From Trifolium pratense (Eukaryota; Streptophyta; Magnoliopsida; Fabales; Fabaceae): DNA of 64,000 nucleotides. The stretch spans positions 57,124,439 through 57,188,438 of the forward strand of contig NC_060062.1 in NCBI RefSeq assembly GCF_020283565.1, in the 5' to 3' direction. This document shows positions 18,376 to 30,575 of this stretch, in pieces (position 1 is the first letter of the stretch; every line of letters starts with the position of its first letter). A program made the position numbers and the translations under genes. Below the pieces are notes generated by a model that did not search any database, was not told where the DNA came from, and saw nothing but the letters and a program-made list of their open reading frames with translations.

Positions 18376-19683
18376 TGTTGGTGTAAGCCCTAGAGGCCAA
18401 TTATTTATAATTGCATAATAAATGTATTGAATAATTTACTTATTAAATAAAGGCTTTTCTTTATTATGTTTATGTGTTAAATAATAATAGAGTCCCTAGA
18501 ATAGTAAGTCCATTGTATGGAACGTTAAGTATGACTTAATCGTGAGATTCCATTAAATATAAGAACACTATTCTTAAACATATCCATAGTCAAGCTTTAT
18601 TGTGAAATGGGATAACATTAAAGCATAAAGACTATTATGTTGGTAGATTGATGATCATATCTCACTGATCATGGATAATGAGTTATCAAGTCTTCACATA
18701 GATATAAATGTTAAGGGTAACTTTATATCGGATTGACCCACCATGAGAATACTACATAGAGTGTTATGAAATGTCATAAGTTTTCTCATAGTGATAAAAG
18801 GTGTATTCCACCCTTTGACCTGAAACCACTATGTACCCTAGATGCAGGAGTGTAATACCTTGTTGCCATTCAAACGTTATCCGTAACTGGATAATTATAA
18901 AGTTGGTTGATGGGTATCCCACGAATCATGCTGAGGGACATGAGTGACCTAGATGGAATTTGTCCCTCCTACATAACGGGAGATATGTCTATGGGCCCAA
19001 TATTGAACTAGACAAGGATGACATACTATGCCTTGTGTTCAATATAGACATGAGGACAAAAGGGTAATTGTGCACAAGATATTTATCACGGAAAGGTTAG
19101 TCAGATCACGTGACATTCCTGTGACTTGGGTAACAGTGATGTGTTGCTAGATACCGCTCACTGTTTATAATATTACGATTAATATTATTGCCAACGTCAC
19201 AAGAACCTACAGGGTCACACACATAAGGACAGTTAAGAAGGGAAAAATAAGTAAGACTTATTGTGGGGGTGCAGTTAGTGAAAAACGGTTATTGGGCTTG
19301 AGAAGCCCAATTTCGTGTAAACTAAAGACCTCATAAGAAACTCTATAAATAGAGCCTTATGAAGTTCAGTAGTTACGTTTTTGAAACCCTAACTGAGTTT
19401 AGAAAAATTCTGAATTTCTCTAAACCCTAAACCGCACAAAATTCCCTCAGCCTTCATCCAAGAACAGCTAGCACTGTGAGATCGAAGGTTCCTGTTCGTG
19501 TGGACTAAGTGGAGGTGCTGCAAGTGCGGTGCTTGTGATCAAGAAAGGCGGCCACAGATTTGTTCTTCAAAGGTAATATTCTAGACCTGATCATGCTCAT
19601 TCACAAGAATCCATTGATGGGAAATTTTGATTTTAAAATTCCGCTGCGTTTATAAAAGTGTTTTATGAAACGATTTCCCAACA
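18376..19683 (+). repeat. C5 5' LTR
   Basis: 1,308 bp, TGTTGGTG...TTTCCCAACA. TATA-like CTATAAATAGAG near 19343 gives a plausible transcription start about 30 nt downstream. Confidence 0.93.
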
Positions 19684-19697
19684 GTGGTATCAGAGCC
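19684..19697 (+). other. C5 primer binding site (iMet type)
   Basis: GTGGTATCAGAGCC follows the terminal CA of the LTR by one base. Confidence 0.85.
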
Positions 19698-21310
19698 ATT
19701 TGTGAAACCATGAATCGGTTTGCTGTTTTATTACTGTTTTATTAATATGATTTTGAATCGGTATTAATAATAAGAACAACAAGGATTAATAAAATTTGAT
19801 TAATCGGGTTTAAAATATATATGTGATATATATTTCTGATACGACGCATCGGTGTATGTGATACATTGATCGTGTCATTCATTCGAATGTTTGAGTGATT
19901 GGCGTTTAATTTGGATGATTGTGAGCGTGAGCTTCGGAACCGTTTATGGTGAAGCATCATATATCCGATCATTCATCTAGAACTAGCAGTCCTGAAACGT
20001 TTTGATGAATGGTGGTTGTATTAGGGTTTATAACAATACAAGTGTTGTGTTGTTATATAAACAGAACATATTGTTCATTGAAAGTTTTAAGTGATTGTCA
20101 TGAGCATGGATGATTGTGAGCGTGAGCTTCGGAACCGATAACTGGTGAAGCATCATATATCCAATCGTCTATGGTGAACAAAATCCTGAAACGTTTTGAT
20201 GAATGATTACTGTAACAATACAAGGGTTGTGTTGTTATAAAAACAGAGTACAGCTAGGGTTTATATCTGAAGCATCAAGTGTTGGTGCGATTAGGATTCA
20301 TTGATGAAGTGTTCATCGAAATTTAGCTTCCGGGGCTAATGTAATAATAATAATGTAATAATAATAAATTGTGTGTTTATTGTTATTAAAGTTGCATGAT
20401 GAATGGTTATGGCCTTAGTTCTTCTTTTCGTTTTATTTGGGATTTTAAATACGGCCTGCGTGTCGTGCCTCTCTTATATTTTCTTGATGTAATTTCTTTT
20501 CTCATCTCACTCCCTCGTATGAACACGAGTTTCTTGTAGTGATGTAATATAAGATTAGCAAATAGGACAGGAAGGACATCAATGAAGATCTATCTTGGAG
20601 AAGTATAGGTTGTTCTTAGATATTGCATAGGTTCTCTCATTTGCTTGAGGGAACAATCACGCTAGGGGCCATAACCATATCATTTTATTATATTATGTAT
20701 GTTGATGCATGTTATGTATGGAGTGACGTTATTGTATGTAAGCCGTGGTAAGGTGAGATCAAATTAATTATAAAAGCCCTCAAAAGAATTAATATTAAGT
20801 TTTATTGCTTTCCAACGAATAGCGCCCTTCAAGATCAATATCGATCAATGTAGGTTTTGCCAACGCGAAGTGCATTGTCAATATTGATAAGTTGCGGTGA
20901 GGTAATTTATTTATCCGATCGCTATTTAATGGGTCTAACTTAACTAAAGAAAATATAATAAGATTATATGACTTTAGAAGCAAGTATTGGGTTATTCCAT
21001 ATGATGGATTAGAATAAGTGTTATTCACCCAATAGAAAGGATATGAGAGTTGTATGAGATACAATTGGAAAGGAGTTTCCTACCTAAATAACTAAGTTTT
21101 GTGTAATCAGCCCAACGCTGACTTAAAACGAAGTGAAATATGGATCTCATTCTCACTAGAAAATCTTCCAACGGGATTTTCCGAATCAAATGTCGAGGGT
21201 CATTTGTTTTGAGTAAAATAGTGAGAGAGCATGTTTAATTAAAGGCCTAATTAAATGTGTATTAAAATTGTTCAATACTTATATTTTCACTTTTACAATT
21301 GTAGATCACC
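19698..21310 (+). other. C5 long untranslated leader
   Basis: A 1.6-kb stretch without a credible ORF between PBS and gag ATG. It includes the duplicated block at 19910-20230. Confidence 0.7.
19910..20230 (+). repeat. Imperfect tandem duplication in the C5 leader
   Basis: Two units with a period of about 196 bp, each containing TTGTGAGCGTGAGCTTCGGA, then GTGAAGCATCATATATCC, CCTGAAACGTTTTGATGAAT and ACAATACAAG.GTTGTGTTGT. The spacing and small indels indicate an old duplication. Confidence 0.75.
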
Positions 21311-23018
21311 ATGTCAAACACCAATACTTCGAACAACATTTTGCGAAGCATTCTTGACAAAGAGAAATTGTCTGGGACAAATTTTCTTGATTGGCATCGT
21401 AACTTGAGGATAGTCCTCATGCACGAGAAAAAGCTGTATGCTATTGAGGAACCCCAACCTAACCCTGAGGATGAACCTGCCGCCAATGCTCCTAAGGCAC
21501 AAAGGGATGCTTATCAGAAGCGTCTTGATGATGCCATGGATGCAAAGTGCCTCATGCTGGCTACCATGACCTCTGAGCTTCAGAAGCAACATGAGGACAT
21601 GAATGCGTTCGATATGATCGAACACTTGAAAACGCTCTATCAAGAGCAAGCCAGGATTGAGAGGTTTGAGGTTTCCAAAGCCCTGTTTTCAGCCAAGCTA
21701 TCTGAGGGATCTCTAGTAAGTCCACATGTGCTCAAGATGATTGGGTACGTGGGGAACTTAGAAAAATTGGGATTTCCACTTGGAAATGAGCTTGCAACTG
21801 ATCTAATCTTGCAATCGTTGCCGGAGAGTTTTAATCAGTTTATTCTAAACTTCACCATGTCGGACATGGAGAAGACTCTACCACAACTGCTAGGCATGTT
21901 GAGGCAAGCTGAGCAAAACATGAAAACAAAAGGGAAGTCCAACCATGTTCTTATGATTGGCAATGGAAACAAAGGGAAGGGCAACAAAGGGAAGGGAGTC
22001 AAAGGGAAGGGCAAGGAAGTTGCCAAACCCAAACCTACCCCTAAAGCCTTGAAGCCCACTGGGGGAGTTGCAAAGGAGGGTAGGTGCTTCCACTGTAACA
22101 AGACTGGACATTGGAAGAGGAACTGCCCAAAATACCTGGAAGATAAAAAGAATGGAGTAGAGAGCTCCAATTCAGCAGGTATCTTTGTTATTGAAATTAA
22201 TTTATCTACTTCTTCTACATGGGTATTAGATACCGGATGTGGTTCTCACATTTGTACTAATGTGCAGGGGCTGCAAAGGAGTAGAGGATTGGCTAAAGGT
22301 GAAGTCGACCTACGAGTGGGAAATGGAGCAAGAGTTGCCGCATTAGCTGTAGGAATTTATAATTTGACTTTACCTTCTGGTTTAATAATACAGTTAGAGA
22401 ACTGTTTTTATGTACCTGCCATTAGCAGGAATATTATTTCTGTTTCTTGTTTGGATAAACTTGGCTTTTCATTTATAATAAAGAACAATTGTTGCTCCAT
22501 TTATTTAAATGATATCTTTTATGCCACAGCACAAATGAGTAATGGATTATATATTCTTGATCTTGAAATGCCAATATATAACATTGATACAAAAAGGATT
22601 AAACCTAATGAGTTAAATCCTACATACCTTTGGCACTGTCGTTTAGGCCATATAAATGAGAAACGCATTTCCAAGCTCCATATAGATGGGCTCTTGGATT
22701 CATTTGATTATGAATCTTTTGAAACATGCAGATCTTGTTTATTGGGAAAAATGACAAAGACCCCATTCACTAGTAAAGGTGAAAGGGCAAGTGATCTTTT
22801 GGCTCTCATACATACTGATGTATGTGGACCATTGAACACACACGCTAGAGGAGGTTTTCAATACTTCATCACATTTACTGATGACTACAGTAGATATGGA
22901 TATGTGTATCTAATGAAGCATAAATCCGAATCCTTTGAAAAGTTCAAAGAATTTAAAAATGAAGTACAAAACCAACTAGGAAAGAAAATCAAAATCCTTC
23001 GATCAGATCGAGGAGGTG
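21311..23018 (+). pseudogene. C5 gag-pol part 1: gag, protease, integrase N-half
   Basis: ATG at 21311. UBN2-type gag (LDKEKLSGTNFLDWHRNLR), CCHC knuckle CFHCNKTGHWKRNC (near residue 259), protease active site WVLDTGCGSHIC, GAG_pre-integrase (LWHCRLGHINEKRISKL), and integrase core with the first Asp (HTDVCGPL) and the second (RSDRGG). The frame is cut at 23018 by the solo LTR; bases 23019-23035 only add foreign codons. Confidence 0.92.
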
Positions 23019-24155
23019 TGATCAGTGCATTTTAATGCACATTCTTCTACTATTGTACTAGTGTATTCCTATGGTTTAATTTACTATTTTCACTATTTTA
23101 AGGTGTTTTTATATTTAAGTTTATTTCTAACTCTATTTTATTTTCGCACTTAATTTATGAATAAATAGCACTTTGACACCCTTCTGGTCCGCAGGTCATA
23201 ACTGGAGTTACAAATATCGGATTGAGGCGCGGGAAGATGCGTTGGAAAGCTGAGATCAAGAGCTACGACTTTCATGTTGAGGCCAAAACCCAGTTCGGAG
23301 CGCAAATGTGTCAAATAATTGCGTTTATGTTCCAGACGAATTTAATTCAGCACAACTTTATATTTTTCGGCCCAATTGTTTTAAGGCCCGTTCCATGTAT
23401 TATTTAAACCGAAAAAAAGGCAGCTAGGATTATTCATTCACTGTTCACGAAATATTCAAACCCTAGAGCAGCCGTCATCTTCCATGGAGAACTAAACTTC
23501 TATTGATCCATTGGTGTAAGGAACTTTGTTCTCGAATCTTGAGGTTCGGTTTTAATAGCAAATCGTTATGTTTATGCTTATCATATATCAATTTTCTTGT
23601 CTCTCTTTTGTGTATGAGTTGATGCAATTGATGCTTAATTATTTTGTTTCACGTTCATAACATTGAGACTATTCAAATTAATTCACGCTTGTTCAAATTA
23701 ATCTGAATAGGAAATTGTTATATTATTTTCGCTTGCAAAATAGGGCTGCCGAATTATTGTTATGATTTTTAACTGTGTTATTGGTGACGCTTGATCATCG
23801 TCATAGTTAGTCGAACACGCTGGTGCTTAATCAACGAATTCGTTATAAAACTGATTTTCGCTTGTTAAATTAGTTCTATAATCAGCCGAAGCATAAACTG
23901 TATGAATATTCATGTAAGAACCTATGATAGATGATAAACAAAGTTGCCTAAAACCAATGGATTGATTGCTTTTATATTAATTAAATTCGTAATCTTTGTT
24001 ATTGCTTCCACAAACAAAAACCCCAGATTTTATAGCTTTTGAATTGTGTCTAATATTGTTAAACTGATTGTGAGTCTTTGGGAAACGACCAAGGTTAACT
24101 ACCTTGTACTACTTTTTATTTTAAAATTATTTTGATCACGAAACGACGGTGATCA
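23019..24155 (+). mobile_element. Solo LTR inside C5 integrase
   Basis: 1,137 bp, TGATCAGTGCA...CGGTGATCA, with a perfect 5-bp duplication AGGTG (23014-23018 and 24156-24160). No PBS, PPT or coding domain inside, so it is best read as an LTR-LTR recombination product. The GGGAAACGACCAAGG and AAACCCTAG words recall Athila/Tat-type gypsy LTRs, an impression only. The plus orientation is assumed. Confidence 0.85.
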
Positions 24156-24160
24156 AGGTG

Positions 24161-26427
24161 AGTATTTAAGCGTAGAGTTTGATGACCATCTAAAAGAGTG
24201 TGGGATCTTATCCCAACTCACTCCTCCTGGAACACCACAATGGAATGGTGTGTCTGAGAGAAGAAACCGAACCTTGTTGGACATGGTGCGGTCTATGATG
24301 AGTCACGCTGATCTTCTAAACTCCTTTTGGGGACACGCCCTATTAACAGCAGCTTATACACTTAACCGTGTTCCTTCTAAAACGGTTGAAAAGACACCAT
24401 ATGAGATGTGGAGTGGCAAGAAACCACATATGTCTTACTTAAAGATTTGGGGTTGCGAGGTTTATGTAAACCGTCAAATTTCTACTAAACTTGAACCTAA
24501 ATCTGACAAGTGCTTCTTTGTGGGATATCCAAAAGAGACAAAAGGATATCACTTCTACAATCCTTCTGAGGGCAAAGTGTTTGTCGCTCGAACAGGAGTA
24601 TTCCTAGAAAAGGACTTTGTTTCCAAAGGAATCAGTGGGAGGAAAGTAGATCTTGAAGAAATTCACGATCCACAAAGTAATGACACACCAATGGAGGAAC
24701 AAGAGCGGGATGCACAAGATGTTGTGACAGAGAATCCTGCTCATATAACACAAGAACCACGTAGGTCCAACAGGATACGTCAAGAACCTGAAAGATATGG
24801 ATATCTCATATCGGAACAAGGTGATGTATTACTCATGGATCAAGATGAGCCCGTGACTTACCAAGAGGCCATTACTGACCCTGAATCTGAGAAGTGGCTT
24901 GAAGCCATGAAATCTGAAATGGATTCCATGTACACAAATCAAGTTTGGAACTTGGTGGAGGCTCCTGATGGGATTAAACCCATAGGATGCAAGTGGGTCT
25001 TTAAGAAGAAGACTGACATGGATGGAAAGGTACAGACCTACAAAGCGCGATTGGTTTCTAAAGGTTTCAAACAAATTCATGGGGTAGACTATGATGAAAC
25101 ATTTTCACCAGTTGCGATGATCAAATCCATTCGGATCTTACTTGCCATCGCTGCATACTATGATTATGAAATCTGGCAGATGGATGTAAAAACTGCCTTC
25201 CTTAATGGGAGTCTCCTTGAGGATGTGTATATGACACAACCTGAAGGCTTTTGCATTCCAGGAGAAGCCAAAAAGATATGCAAATTACAGCGGTCAATCT
25301 ACGGATTGAAGCAAGCTTCCAGAAGTTGGAATCTTCGTTTTGATGAAACTGTAAAACAGTACGGATTCATTCAAAATGAAGATGAGCCTTGTGTTTACAA
25401 GAAGGTTAGTGGGAGCATAGTCGCATTCCTAGTATTATATGTAGATGACATACTACTAATAGGAAACGACATCCCTACCTTGCAACAAATTAAAACTTGG
25501 TTAGGGAATTGCTTTTCTATGAAAGATCTGGGTGAAGCAGCCTATATATTAGGAATATAAATCTATAGAGATAGATCACAAAAACTGCTTGGCCTGAGCC
25601 AGAGTACATACATAGATAAAGTGTTAAGACGCTTTAATATGCATGATTCCAAGAAAGGATTCATTCCTATGCAACATGGCCTATGTCTTTCAAAGACACA
25701 GTCTCCTTCATCTAAGGAAGAAAGAGACCGCATGAGTAAGATCCCTTATGCATCGGCTATAGGATCTATCATGTATGCCATGATATGTACTCGACCAGAT
25801 GTTTCATATGCCTTAAGCGCAACAAGCCGTTATCAGTCTGATCCTGGTGAGGCTCATTGGGTGGCTGTCAAGAACATCCTTAAATACTTAAGGAGGACTA
25901 AAGACTCATTCCTAATATATGGAGGCCAAGAAGAGCTAAATGTAATTGGTTACACTGATGCTAGCTTCCAAACATATAGGGATGACTTTAGGTCGCAATC
26001 AGGCTATGTGTTTTGCATAAATGGTGGCGCTGTGAGCTGGAAGAGTTCAAAGCAAGATACAGTTGCTGATTCTACAACCAAAGCTGAGTACATCGCTGCA
26101 TCAAATGCAGCAAAGGAAGCTGTTTGGATAAAGAAGTTCATTACTGAACTTGGCATATTCCCTAGCATTGTGGATCCCATTGAATTATTTTGTGACAACA
26201 ATGGTGCAATCGCACAAGCTAAGGAACCTAGATCTCACCAAAAGTCCAAACACATACTCAGGCGCTATCATCTTATTCGAGAAATAATTGATAGAGGAGA
26301 TGTGAAAATATGCAGAGTACCAACACTTGACAATGCTGCTGATCCACTTACAAAGCCTCTTGCTCAGCCGAAGCATGAGGGCCACACTAGGGGCATAGGT
26401 ATTAGGAGTATGCCTGATTGGCTCTAG
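24161..26427 (+). pseudogene. C5 pol part 2: integrase C-half, reverse transcriptase, RNase H
   Basis: The frame resumes at 24161 in register with part 1. Integrase end (PQWNGVSERRNRTLLDMV), RT (WKWVFKKK-type start, MDVKTAFLNGSL, YVDDILLIGND), one in-frame TAA at 25558-25560, then RNase H (TDASFQTYRDDFRSQSGYVF, STTKAEYIA, DNNGAIAQAKEP). It ends with TAG at 26425-26427. Besides the solo LTR, this single nonsense codon is the only lesion noticed. Confidence 0.92.
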
Positions 26428-26441
26428 TGCTAGTGGGAGAT

Positions 26442-27749
26442 TGTTGGTGTAAGCCCTAGAGGCCAATTATTTATAATTGCATAATAAATGTATTGAATAA
26501 TTTACTTATTAAATAAAGGCTTTTCTTTATTATGTTTATGTGTTAAATAATAATAGAGTCCCTAGAATAGTAAGTTCATTGTATGGAACGTTAAGTATGA
26601 CTTAATCGTGAGATTCCATTAAATATAAGAACACTATTCTTAAACATATCCATAGTCAAGCTTTATTGTGAAATGGGATAACATTAAAGCATAAAGACTA
26701 TTATGTTGGTAGATTGATGATCATATCTCACTGATCATGGATAATGAGTTATCAAGTCTTCACATAGATATAAATGTTAAGGGTAACTTTATATCGGATT
26801 GACCCACCATGAGAATACTACATAGAGTGTTATGAAATGTCATAAGTTTTCTCATAGTGATAAAAGGTGTATTCCACCCTTTGACCTGAAACCACTATGT
26901 ACCCTAGATGCAGGAGTGTAATACCTTGTTGCCATTCAAACGTTATCCGTAACTGGATAATTATAAAGTTGGTTGATGGGTATCCCACGAATCATGCTGA
27001 GGGACATGAGTGACCTAGATGGAATTTGTCCCTCCTACATAACGGGAGATATGTCTATGGGCCCAATATTGAACTAGACAAGGATGACATACTATGCCTT
27101 GTGTTCAATATAGACATGAGGACAAAAGGGTAATTGTGCACAAGATATTTATCACGGAAAGGTTAGTCAGATCACGTGACATTCCTGTGACTTGGGTAAC
27201 AGTGATGTGTTGCTAGATACCGCTCACTGTTTATAATATTACGATTAATATTATTGCCAACATCACAAGAACCTACAGGGTCACACACATAAGGACAGTT
27301 AAGAAGGGAAAAATAAGTAAGACTTATTGTGGGGGTGCAGTTAGTGAAAAACGGTTATTGGGCTTGAGAAGCCCAATTTCGTGTAAACTAAAGACCTCAT
27401 AAGAAACTCTATAAATAGAGCCTTATGAAGTTCAGTAGTTACGTTTTTGAAACTCTAACTGAGTTTAGAAAAATTCTGAATTTCTCTAAACCCTAAACCG
27501 CACAAAATTCCCTCAGCCTTCATCCAAGAACAGCTAGCACTGTGAGATCGAAGGTTCCTGTTCGTGTGGACTAAGTGTAGGTGCTGCAAGTGTGGTGCTT
27601 GTGATCAAGAAAGGCGGCCACAGATTTGTTCTTCAAAGGTAATATTCTAGACCTGATCATGCTCATTCACAAGAATCCATTGATGGGAAATTTTGATTTT
27701 AAAATTCCGCTGCGTTTATAAAAGTGTTTTATGAAACGATTTCCCAACA
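26442..27749 (+). repeat. C5 3' LTR
   Basis: 1,308 bp, nearly identical to 18376-19683. Differences seen include C/T in AGTAAGTCCATTG, G/A in CCAACGTCAC, C/T in GAAACCCTAAC, G/T in AAGTGGAGG and C/T in AAGTGCGGTG. Confidence 0.95.
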
Positions 27750-27754
27750 TGTCT

Positions 27755-28573
27755 AACACGGATGGATCGTACCCGAATTCTAAGACGGGTTCTAATGGAT
27801 CAAATGCGAATTCATCAATGAGTTCGACGACGCGAAACAGCAAAGGAAAACAACTATTAGGAGGTTCTGATAGATGGAGAGGATTTCATAGTTTTCAAAA
27901 TAGCGAAGTTGAGGAGAGAAGAAGCAAATGATTATGTTTCAAATGTGGTGGTAAATGGCATCCTACCATGCACAAATGTCCTGAAAGATCTCCTAGAGTC
28001 TTGATTTTGGGAGAAGGTGAAACATTAAATGAAGAAGGTGAAATTGTGAGGTTGGAGGAAGTGGAGGATGAAAGTGACGAAGAAGAGGAGGTGGAATGTA
28101 AGTTGATGGGAGTTTTGGGTAGCATGGGTGAGTCTCACACCATGAAAGTAGGAGGAAGGATTCAGAACGTGGAGCTGCTTGTGTTGATCGATAGTGGTGC
28201 TAGCCACAATTTTATTTCTCCTAAAGTAACTACTGCTTTAGGGTTGGCTATCACACCTACTACAACTAGAAACATCAAACTGGGCGATGGTCACAAGGTG
28301 TCAACAACAGGAATGTGTAAAGGGGTGAAGATGAAGGTGGGAGAATTTGAAATAGTAGTGGATGCGTTTGTGTTGGAATTGGGAGGTATGGATATGGTGC
28401 TGGGAGTTGCTTGGTTAAGTACGTTAGGAAAGGTAGTGATGGATTGGAAAGCAATGACAATGCAATTTTCTATGAAAGATAAAGAGGTGCAGTTACAGGG
28501 TTTGTGCCATAAGCTGATCAAACAAAGTTATCTGAATTCTTATTTGGAGGATACTTATAGAGGTGAAATGTAA
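27755..28573 (+). pseudogene. G4 gag end, zinc knuckle and protease
   Basis: Continues the gag frame after C5. Ser/Asn-rich linker, in-frame TGA at 27929-27931, knuckle CFKCGGKWHPTMHKC, acidic linker (EEVEDESDEEEEVE), then protease (VLIDSGASHNFISPKV, MDMVLGVAWLSTLG). A second stop falls at 28571-28573. Confidence 0.88.
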
Positions 28574-28576
28574 GAC

Positions 28577-29430
28577 TTGTGGTGGTCACAAGTTAATGCT
28601 ATGGAAACTGCTGTTGATACTAACATTCATAATGAATTCAGCTGTATTCTTAATAAGTTTACAGAGGTGTTTAAAGATCACATCCAACTACCTCTAGAGA
28701 GAAGTCAAGTGCACCACATTAATCTTCAACCTGGTCAAGGTGCAATCAATGTCTGACCCTATCATTATCCTCATCATCAGAAGGCAGAAATAGAGAAACA
28801 AGTGTCTGAATTGTTAGCAGCAGGAGTGATCAGACCTAGCATGAGTTCTTTTTTATGTCCTGTGATATTGGTGAAAAAGAAAGACAAAAGCTGGAGGATG
28901 TGCATTGATTACAGGGCACTAAATAAGGCCACAATTCCAGATAAGTATCCCATTCCTATAGTAGATGAGCTATTAGATGAACTATATGGAGCCACTATCT
29001 TCTCAAAAATTGATCTAAAGTCTGGATACCATCAAATTAGAATGCATGAAAATGATATTGATAAGACTGCTTTTAGAACACACAATGGTCATTATGAGTA
29101 CTTAGTAATGCCATTTGGGCTGATGAATGCTCCAGCTACTTTTCAAGCCACAATGAATGACATTTTTAGACCTTATTTAAGGAAGTTTGTCATAGTTTTC
29201 TTTGATGACATCTTAATTTACAGCAAAGATGTTGAGGAACACAAAAATCATTTACAGTTAGTGTTGTCTGTCCTTGTTGATAACTGTTTTGTGGCTAATA
29301 AGGCCAAGTGTCAGTTTGGTAATAGTCAAGTAGATTACCTTGGTCATATTATTTCTGGGAAGGGTGTTGCAGTAGATCCCACCAAAGTCCAATGTATTCT
29401 AAACTGGCCTAAACCAACAAATGTGAAGGG
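28577..29430 (+). pseudogene. G4 reverse transcriptase, cut by S3
   Basis: After the stop at 28571 the same frame runs with another stop near 28756 and then a clear gypsy [69 protein letters not shown]. It ends at WPKPTNVKG, where S3 begins (29431). RNase H and integrase must lie beyond the window. Confidence 0.9.
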
Positions 29431-29800
29431 TGAAGGTGTGAAAACACAAGAAGGGGGGGTTGAATTGTGTTTTAGCCAAGTTAAAACTTTTTTCAAAGTT
29501 CTTAACTTAACTACAACAGCAGCGAATAAGTAACACAATAAAGCGAGATAAGAGAGAGTGAGAGATCACACAAGCAATTTATACTGGTTCCTCTCACAAA
29601 ACGAGAGTAGTCCAGTCCCCTTGCACTTCCAAGGGATTTCACTATAATCACACAAGATTACAAATGCTCAAGCACACAAGCAAGAGACTTCACAACAATG
29701 CTCAAGCACACAAGCTTAAGACTTCTCACTTAAGCACACAAGCTTAAGACTTCTCAAATAACAGAGATAATAAAGTTGTTGAAAGAATACAACTGTTTTT
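29431..29800 (-). repeat. S3 3' LTR remnant
   Basis: Minus-strand TATA-like AGTATAAATTG near 29584 and an end CCCCCCCTTCTTGTGTTTTC then ACACCTTCA. The stretch 29660-29758 holds short repeats of CAAGCACACAAGCTTAAGAC. The left boundary (minus 5') is approximate because no partner LTR is in the window. Confidence 0.6.
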
Positions 29801-30130
29801 ACCTTTTAAGCTAGGATTCCTTTCAATAGCTGCAAGTTCTTCTTGCCTAGCTTCAACCTTAGTAAACACACTAGCTTTCATCCAGAATTTCTTCAAGAGA
29901 TCTGGGTAGATAGGACCATTCAACATATCAAAATATTTATCCCAACCCTGAGCAGAGAAGTAAGGCTTCACATCAAAACCATTTGCTTTCAGACTTTCAA
30001 AGTCTACCATCTTCTCAGGAAGTAGAGTTAGTTGAGATTCAGGGAATTCCATCTCGTTCCCAACTATTTGAAGATTCTTGAACATGAACGGAGGAATCTT
30101 AGTTGTTGAAGTTGAAGAAGAAGCGGCCAT
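29800..30130 (-). pseudogene. S3 third ORF (env-like position), truncated
   Basis: The minus-strand ATG is at 30128-30130, after a leader with TTTAAATAAACTTAC and CT-rich sequence typical of a separately expressed ORF. The protein starts MAASSSTSTTKIPPFMFKN and continues ...FSAQGWDKYFDMLNGPIYP, a hypothetical family often found downstream of pol in legume Sireviruses. It is cut after about 110 codons where LTR-like sequence begins. Function unknown. Confidence 0.65.
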
Positions 30131-30575
30131 GATGAAGTTTAGGGTTAGGGTAGGAGCTAACGAGAGAGAAAGAAGATTTTTGTTGGAGGTTTAGAGAGAA
30201 ATAAAAGTGTAGGTTGTGAGAGTGAAAAGTGTGCAAGTGTATTGTGTAAGTTTATTTAAATGCGTACGGTTAATACAAAAATGGCAAATTTGGGAAGTTA
30301 CGCTTATTGACAAAAATTTGAATACTAAAAGTCATCATTAACCACCCACTACCTGACACACGTAAGCCACGTGTAAAAGATTACTCGGTAACTGCCCACT
30401 TAGTGAATAACTGTTCAGTAGCGAATACTGAAAGTTTTCCACTTAGATAGGTCAGAGCCTCTGAGTTGAAAAGATTCTATCAGAGTTAAGTACTTCAGAT
30501 CTTCTGTGTTCAGATGTTCTGAAACAGAAGTTCTGAGATACTTAACCTCTTACACCTTAGAAGCCAAAAAAAATT
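30131..30575 (-). other. S3 spacer between pol stop and third ORF
   Basis: A 445-bp non-coding stretch. Close to the ATG it becomes CT-rich on the minus strand and has a TATA-like motif, so it may contain an internal promoter or leader. Confidence 0.45.

Larger units (their letters stand above)
18376..27749 (+). mobile_element. C5: Ty1/copia retrotransposon inside G4 gag
   Basis: A 9,374-bp element with a perfect target duplication TGTCT (18371-18375 and 27750-27754). The 5' LTR (18376-19683) and 3' LTR (26442-27749) are both 1,308 bp, TGTTGG...CCAACA, with about five differences seen. PBS GTGGTATCAGAGCC from 19684; PPT TAGTGGGAGA just before 26442. A 1.6-kb leader precedes gag. The pol ORF is split by a solo LTR and carries one nonsense codon, so the copy is dead. 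The copia lineage was not assigned. Confidence 0.95.
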
